Assembly (NCBI GenBank): GCA_018970785.1
Contig: JAGWVR010000003.1
Coordinates: 28,884 to 92,883, forward strand
Source of the DNA: Planctomycetota bacterium
GTDB lineage: Bacteria > Planctomycetota > Planctomycetia > Pirellulales > UBA1268
Direction: 5' to 3'
DNA: 64,000 bases
A program made the translations under genes and the position numbers. This document shows, in pieces, positions 59,411-64,000 of the stretch (positions are counted from its first letter, which is position 1; each line of letters begins with the position of its first letter). The notes below the pieces were generated by a model. The model ran no database searches and was not told where the DNA came from. It worked only from the letters and a program-made list of their open reading frames with translations.

Positions 59411-61774
59411 TCAGGCTGACCGCTGGCCGGGATACTTCACGCGGCCGTGGTAGACCGCGGTCAGGCTCTTGGTGAGGCTGTCTTCGATCCGTGCCAACTC
59501 CTCGAGCGTCAGTCCGCAGTCCTCGAACTGCCCGTCGAGCAGCCGCTTCATCGCCAGGTCGTGCACCAGCCCCTGGATCCGCGCCGGCGTCGGATCGGCC
59601 AGGGCCCGGCTGGCGCTCTCGGTGGCGTCGGCGAGCATCAGCACCGCCGACTCGCGCGTGCTCGGCTTCGGCCCCGGATAGCGGTACATCTGCTCGTCGA
59701 CCTCGGTGCCGTTGGGGTCGACCTGCGAGCGTTCGGTGGCGCGACGGAAGAAGTACTCGACCAACGTCGTGCCATGGTGCTCGGTGATCAGATCGACGAT
59801 CGGCTGCGGGAGGTGGTACTGCCGGGCCAGTTCGGCCCCCTCCTTCACGTGGGCGACGATCACCAGCGTGCTCATCGCCGGGGCGAGGGTCTCGTGGAGG
59901 CTCGGCTGCTGCCCCTGGTTCTCGACGAAGTAGGCCGGCTTGAGCATCTTGCCGACGTCGTGGAAATAGGCCCCGACGCGGACCAGCAGCCCGCGGGCAC
60001 CGATCGCCTCGGCCGCGGCCTCGCCGATGCTGGCGACGTTGATCGAGTGGTTGTAGGTCCCCGGGGCGCGACGGACCAGTTCCTGGAGGAGCGGATGGGC
60101 GATGTCGCCGACCTCGAGGAGACTCAAGTCGGTGAGGACGCCGAACACCCGCTCGATGAACGGCAGCAGACCGGTCATCAGGAACCCCGACAACGCGACC
60201 CAGCCGGCGGTCCGGGCGGCGTCGGTGAGGATCAGGTAGTCCTTGTCGAACGGGCGCGACTCGAGGAGTTGCGAACCGATCTGGGTGAAGAAGGCGACGG
60301 CAGCGGCAAACAGGCCGACGTAGATCAGGCGGCTGCGGCTGCGGAGCCTGCCGGTCCAGAACACCACCGCCGCCGCGGTCGACACCAGCGTCACGAAACT
60401 CGACATCCCCGCGCCGAGCACGACGACCACGACCAGCGCCACTTCGGCCGCCAGCAGCAGCGCCAGGTCCTCCTCGTAGGCGATCGCCACCGTCAGGGCG
60501 AACACCACCAGCGGCACCGTTTCCGCGCGCCAGCCGTCGGCGGCGGCGAACAGGCAGGCGAGAACCGTCACCGTCGACAGGCCGAGGAGCGTGGCGACAT
60601 GGCCGAGATCGTCGAGGATGTCGTGGTGGCGGAGGTGGATGTAGAACCCCGCCAGCGTCAGCATCGCCACCAACAGCCCGAACGTCGCCACGAGCCGGCT
60701 CAACCGCTGCGGGACGGTCTGCTCCTCGTTGAACGCCCGCTCCTCGAGCTCGAGCAGCTCGAACTGCTCCGGCGACAGCGGCGCCCCGGGCGGGGCCAGC
60801 AGGTCACCGGCGGCGTAGCGCTCGAACTGCTGCGGGGTCTCGTCGCTCGCCTTCTTCTTGGCCTTGGCGGTCCCTTCGAGGTCCTTCTCGAGCGAACCGG
60901 CGAGCCGCTGCTCGAGCCAGCTGACGAGGCGCGACGTGACAGGGCCCTCCCCGAACTCCTCGGTGAACCGGCTGGCGAGCCGCAGCTTGGCCTCGACCAA
61001 CTGGACGTCGAAGACCTGCACCCGGGAGATGTCGGCGGGGTTCCCGAGGGGATAGACGTCGATCTCGGTCTGGCTCCCCTCGTTGATGTCGTGCTGGAGT
61101 TTCTCGAGCACGCCCGTTCCGAGAATCTCCGCGAACGCCCGGTCGATCGCCCTGTCGACCTCCGTCTGCTTCTCCTTCGAGGCCACCCGGCCGCGGAACC
61201 GCTGATACTCCTGCTCCGCCGCGAGCACCGCCTCGTCGATCGGCACGGCGACGTCGCGCGACGGTTGGTCATCGGCAGGGGAGGTCGGTTGCTCCACTCC
61301 GGGGGCAGCGGGAGGAGGTAGTCGCTCGAAGGCGTCGGCGGCCTCGGGGGCGAACTCGAGCCACACCGCGCGGGGCACGGCCGCGAGCGTCTCGGCAGGG
61401 GCCAGTTCAGCGAGACGGTTCTTCAATCCGTCCCGCAAGCGCATCAGCTTCGCCTTGTCCTGCGTGTAGACGACGCGGACCTGCGCCTCGGCCCGCTTGC
61501 GGGCTTCGCGGGTGCGTTCCGCATCCGGTTTCTTGAACGGCACCCTGGCCGCCACACCGCGCGGCGCCACGGCGCCGACGTGCCACGGGAACGGCTCCAT
61601 CCAGCCCCTCACCAGCAGCGCCATCACCAGCGCTGCACCCAGGCAGAGCCCGAGGCGGACCACCACCTCGGCGCGTGAGGCGCGCTCGAAAAGGGTTGAC
61701 CAGAACCCCTGGGGGCCTTCGATGGCCTGGCCGCGGCGGATCCGACGACGGTAGGACGAGGGGGCGACGGGCAT
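59411..61774 (-). CDS. pgpH: 7TM-HD family phosphodiesterase (PgpH-type, c-di-AMP)
   Basis: 787 residues from the ATG at 61774. One N-terminal helix (VVVRLGLCLGAALVMALLV), a large extracytoplasmic 7TMR-HDED domain (about 70-365), seven helices (about 375-560), then a cytoplasmic HD domain: YNHSINVASIGEAAAEAIGARGLLVRVGAYFHDVGKMLKPAYFVEN, with the HD pair in FHDVGK and a later LVIVAHVKEG and ITEHHGTTLVEYFF. PgpH of Listeria hydrolyses c-di-AMP. Ten bases after phoH. A c-di-AMP cyclase is not in the window. Confidence 0.9.
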   Translation of the reverse strand: MPVAPSSYRRRIRRGQAIEGPQGFWSTLFERASRAEVVVRLGLCLGAALVMALLVRGWMEPFPWHVGAVAPRGVAARVPFKKPDAERTREARKRAEAQVRVVYTQDKAKLMRLRDGLKNRLAELAPAETLAAVPRAVWLEFAPEAADAFERLPPPAAPGVEQPTSPADDQPSRDVAVPIDEAVLAAEQEYQRFRGRVASKEKQTEVDRAIDRAFAEILGTGVLEKLQHDINEGSQTEIDVYPLGNPADISRVQVFDVQLVEAKLRLASRFTEEFGEGPVTSRLVSWLEQRLAGSLEKDLEGTAKAKKKASDETPQQFERYAAGDLLAPPGAPLSPEQFELLELEERAFNEEQTVPQRLSRLVATFGLLVAMLTLAGFYIHLRHHDILDDLGHVATLLGLSTVTVLACLFAAADGWRAETVPLVVFALTVAIAYEEDLALLLAAEVALVVVVVLGAGMSSFVTLVSTAAAVVFWTGRLRSRSRLIYVGLFAAAVAFFTQIGSQLLESRPFDKDYLILTDAARTAGWVALSGFLMTGLLPFIERVFGVLTDLSLLEVGDIAHPLLQELVRRAPGTYNHSINVASIGEAAAEAIGARGLLVRVGAYFHDVGKMLKPAYFVENQGQQPSLHETLAPAMSTLVIVAHVKEGAELARQYHLPQPIVDLITEHHGTTLVEYFFRRATERSQVDPNGTEVDEQMYRYPGPKPSTRESAVLMLADATESASRALADPTPARIQGLVHDLAMKRLLDGQFEDCGLTLEELARIEDSLTKSLTAVYHGRVKYPGQRSA

Positions 61775-61784
61775 GGGGGAAGAA

Positions 61785-62750
61785 TCACGGCCGGGAGGGC
61801 CGCCGCTGCTCCTGATGGCCTGCGTCGTCGTAGGCGGCGACGATCCGCTGCACGAGCGGGTGGCGGACGATGTCCTCTCCGGCGAGCCGCACCTGCGCAC
61901 ACCCCGGCACCCCTTCCAGCCGCCGCATCGCGTCGACCAGTCCGCTGGTCCGGTTGGCGGGAAGGTCGACCTGCGTCGTGTCGCCGGAGATCACCATCTT
62001 CGACCCGTTGCCGAGCCGGGTGAGGAACATCTTCATCTGCGAAACGGTGGTGTTCTGGGCCTCGTCGAGGATGATGAAGGCGTGGTTGAGCGTCCGCCCG
62101 CGCATGTACGCCAGCGGGATCATCTCCACCACCTCCTGCTCGGAGAGGCGTTTGAGTTGCTCGAAGTCGATCATCTCGCGGAGGGCGTCGAGCAGCGGGC
62201 GCAGGTAGGGGTTGATCTTCGCCTGGAGATCCCCCGGCAGGTACCCGAGGCTCTCGCCGGCCTCGACCGCCGGACGCACCAGCACGATCTTCCGTACCTG
62301 CTCGCTGCGCAGCATCGACACCGCGAGAGCCACGGCGAGAAACGTCTTGCCGCTCCCCGCCGGTCCGGCACAGAGGACCACGTCGTTGTTGCGGATCGCG
62401 CGGACGTAGGCCGCCTGCCCGGGGGAACGGGGGACGACCGCCCGTCCCGGCCGCTGGACCTCGATCGGCTCGACCGGCTCGGCGGCGGATTGCCCGGTGG
62501 CGATCGACAGCAGCTGGGCGACGTCCTCGAGGGCCACCGACCCCTGCTCCCGGGCGATCCGGTCGAGCTCTTCGAACACCGCCGTGGCGCGGAGCACGGC
62601 CGGCTCGTCCCCTTCGATGTGGATCGAGTCGTCACGGGCCGAAACGCCGACGCCGAGGGCCGAGCGGATGCGGCGGAGATGCTGATCCCGCGGCCCGAAA
62701 ATGGCCAGGATCCGCTTGGAGTCGACGACCGCGATGCTCGTGCGCGACAT
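61785..62750 (-). CDS. phoH: PhoH-family ATPase
   Basis: 321 residues from the ATG at 62750. N-terminal KH-like part (IAVVDSKRILAIFGPRDQHLRRI) then a P-loop ATPase: VVLCAGPAGSGKTFLAVALAV (Walker A), KIVLVRPAVEAGESLGYLPGDLQAKINPYLRPL, HAFIILDEAQNTTVSQMKMFLTRLG (Walker B) and MVISGDTTQVDLPA. Thought to act in RNA metabolism with YbeY. 154 bases downstream of cdsA, a gap that could hold a promoter, though none is evident. Confidence 0.95.
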   Translation of the reverse strand: MSRTSIAVVDSKRILAIFGPRDQHLRRIRSALGVGVSARDDSIHIEGDEPAVLRATAVFEELDRIAREQGSVALEDVAQLLSIATGQSAAEPVEPIEVQRPGRAVVPRSPGQAAYVRAIRNNDVVLCAGPAGSGKTFLAVALAVSMLRSEQVRKIVLVRPAVEAGESLGYLPGDLQAKINPYLRPLLDALREMIDFEQLKRLSEQEVVEMIPLAYMRGRTLNHAFIILDEAQNTTVSQMKMFLTRLGNGSKMVISGDTTQVDLPANRTSGLVDAMRRLEGVPGCAQVRLAGEDIVRHPLVQRIVAAYDDAGHQEQRRPSRP

Positions 62751-62904
62751 GTGAGCCCGCGGCGGCATGCCACCGACGGTCTCGGATAGAGGAGGTTTCA
62801 CGCGAGTATACCCGGCGGCGTCCGGGCACCCGCGGACGGTGTCCGGGAGCCAGCGCGTGGCCTCCGTGGCACCTCGGCAAACCCTGATGCGCCAGCACCT
62901 TGCG

Positions 62905-63873
62905 TCATGCCACCCCGGGCCCGATCCAGTCCGCCGCCCGCCACAACACCCAGGCTACCGGTGCAGCGACCAGCAGCGAGTCGACCAGGTCGAGAACGCC
63001 CCCCAGCGGCCCCAACGACCGACCCGAGTCCTTCGTGCCCGCCTCGCGTTTGAGCAGTGATTCCCCCAGGTCGCCGAGGATCCCCCCCGTCCCCACGGCG
63101 AGACCGTACACCGGCCAGCCTCCCCAGGGATGGGGCGCCGACGGCGCCGCGAGCAGCATCCAGGCGATCGCCACCGACGCCGCCACCGACGCCCATGCCC
63201 CCTCCCAGGTCTTTCCGGGGCTCAGGGCGGGCGCCATCCGCCGCCGACCGAGCGACGATCCGACCGCATACGCCGCGACGTCTCCCCCTTTGACGACCGC
63301 GACGAGGCTTGCCAGCGGCACGATCGAGCGTGCCCCGCCGGGGATGCCGCCGTCGTCGACGCGCAGCGCCACCAGGCACGCCACCGGCAGCGCCACCCAG
63401 GCGAGGATCAGCCCCATCGCCGCCAACCGTCGTGTTCCGCCGCCATCGGCGGAGGGAAAGCGGATGATTTCGACGACCAGCGCCACGACGAACGCCAGCG
63501 CCGCCGCGCCCCCCGCCCAGCCGACCGCCGCCAGCGCCGGTGCGATGCCGGCCGTCGGTAGCACGCGAACCACTCCCGCGCCACAGGCCGCCGCGAACAC
63601 CACGGCGCTGCATCCGCCGACGGCCAGCGGCCGCGGCACCGGCACCGTCGTGCGGTCGGCGAGCCGGCGCATCTCGTCGGCGCCCCCCGCCGCCACGGCC
63701 AGCGCCACCGGCAGCAGCCACGTCGCCGCCGGCGCGCCCGACAGGCCAGTGGCATCGGCCCAGAGAAGGAAGGCGAATGCCGCCGCCAATGCGACGGCGA
63801 ACGCCACCCGCTCGGCGATCTTCCGCGCGGGCCGTGGGGTCCGAGCCCCACCTTCGTCGACCGCCGCGTTCAC
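62905..63873 (-). CDS. cdsA: phosphatidate cytidylyltransferase
   Basis: 322-residue integral membrane enzyme that makes CDP-diacylglycerol from phosphatidate and CTP, the precursor of phospholipids. About eight membrane helices. The signature near the C-terminus is clear: SPGKTWEGAWASVAAS, VGTGGILGDLGESLLKREAGTKDSGRSLGPLGGVLDLVDSLLVAAP. GTG start overlaps the uppS stop (GTGA), so translation is coupled. The first 20 residues are hydrophilic. Confidence 0.94.
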   Translation of the reverse strand: MNAAVDEGGARTPRPARKIAERVAFAVALAAAFAFLLWADATGLSGAPAATWLLPVALAVAAGGADEMRRLADRTTVPVPRPLAVGGCSAVVFAAACGAGVVRVLPTAGIAPALAAVGWAGGAAALAFVVALVVEIIRFPSADGGGTRRLAAMGLILAWVALPVACLVALRVDDGGIPGGARSIVPLASLVAVVKGGDVAAYAVGSSLGRRRMAPALSPGKTWEGAWASVAASVAIAWMLLAAPSAPHPWGGWPVYGLAVGTGGILGDLGESLLKREAGTKDSGRSLGPLGGVLDLVDSLLVAAPVAWVLWRAADWIGPGVA

Positions 63874-64000
63874 GCTGGGGCGAGCCCCCCGAACTTGCGT
63901 TCACGCCCGGCGAACGCGCGGATCGCGGCGTCGAGGTGGCCGGTGTCGAAGTCGGGCCACATCGCCTCGGTGGTCCACAGCTCGGCGTAGCTGACCTGCC
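63870..64000 (-). CDS. uppS: undecaprenyl diphosphate synthase, C-terminal end (5' part outside window)
   Basis: The last 42 residues are visible: QVSYAELWTTEAMWPDFDTG, then HLDAAIRAFAGRERKFGGLAPA and stop. The RERKFGG ending and YAELWTTEAMWPDFD segment are diagnostic of cis-prenyltransferases that make the lipid carrier for peptidoglycan and O-antigen. The stop overlaps the cdsA start by four bases. The rest of the gene extends past base 64000. Confidence 0.93.
   Translation of the reverse strand, partial: QVSYAELWTTEAMWPDFDTGHLDAAIRAFAGRERKFGGLAPA

Overview
The window is a GC-rich bacterial chromosome segment that almost certainly comes from a planctomycete, most plausibly the Pirellulales side of the phylum. 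The basis is the gene content. There is a DUF1501 protein paired with a DUF1549/DUF1553 'planctomycete cytochrome' protein, an exosortase locus with an EpsI-type partner, a stand-alone RNA polymerase alpha-CTD protein, a formylglycine-generating enzyme, and several secreted proteins of planctomycete type. Lipoproteins of the LptE and BamD type point to a diderm envelope. I see no rRNA, CRISPR array, insertion sequence, integrase or phage gene. One tRNA, tRNA-Ser(GCT), is present.

Layout. 1-6132: 3' part of rpoB, then rpoC. 6306-9483: a secreted beta-rich protein, then a CHAD-domain gene whose stop overlaps the start of a membrane-anchored formylglycine-generating enzyme. 9528-13270 (minus): a PolX/PHP protein with a degenerate polymerase active site, a secreted Pro-rich protein, and the alpha-CTD protein. 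13520-15907: a UvrD/PcrA helicase. 15932-22763 (minus): surface-polysaccharide and sorting locus, transcribed exosortase, Wzc-like kinase, EpsI-like protein, gmd, fcl; a flippase-like membrane protein diverges from it. 24269-25838 (minus): NUDIX hydrolase and YgfZ. 26194-33468: HTH protein, small membrane ORFs, a secreted protein with rdgB, a glycosyltransferase, a parvulin isomerase, a membrane-anchored protein and scpB. 34038-36055: a hyperacidic protein, an M28 peptidase with PDZ domain, and the tRNA. 36229-40728 (minus): the DUF1501 and DUF1553 pair. 41082-45465: homospermidine synthase, a glycosyltransferase and class III fructose-1,6-bisphosphatase. 45476-50409: a small cytochrome c, a methyltransferase, a sugar isomerase-like protein, a secreted HExxH protein and nnrE. 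50426-64000 (minus): a long housekeeping run, transcribed uppS, cdsA, phoH, pgpH, ybeY, CBS-domain protein, recO, bamD-like, lptE-like, folP, proA, then a prolyl oligopeptidase.

How the genes work together. The 16-24 kb block makes GDP-fucose (Gmd then Fcl) and probably controls export and anchoring of an exopolysaccharide or of sorted surface proteins. The 54-64 kb block groups envelope lipid precursors (UppS, CdsA), outer-membrane assembly lipoproteins, c-di-AMP turnover (PgpH), RNA and ribosome maturation (YbeY, PhoH), recombination (RecO) and folate and proline synthesis. Many genes are translationally coupled by ATGA or GTGA overlaps. Most convergent gene junctions carry a GC-rich inverted repeat without a T-tract, often spanning the stop codons.

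Most notable observations: the PolX with an altered catalytic triad, the exosortase locus with no visible sorting substrate, the 90-residue Asp/Glu tail of the 34 kb protein, the CHAD-FGE coupling, the free alpha-CTD, and the recurrent junction hairpins. I did not find a clearly new multi-gene system. All functions are read from motifs and recalled family features; no searches were run.
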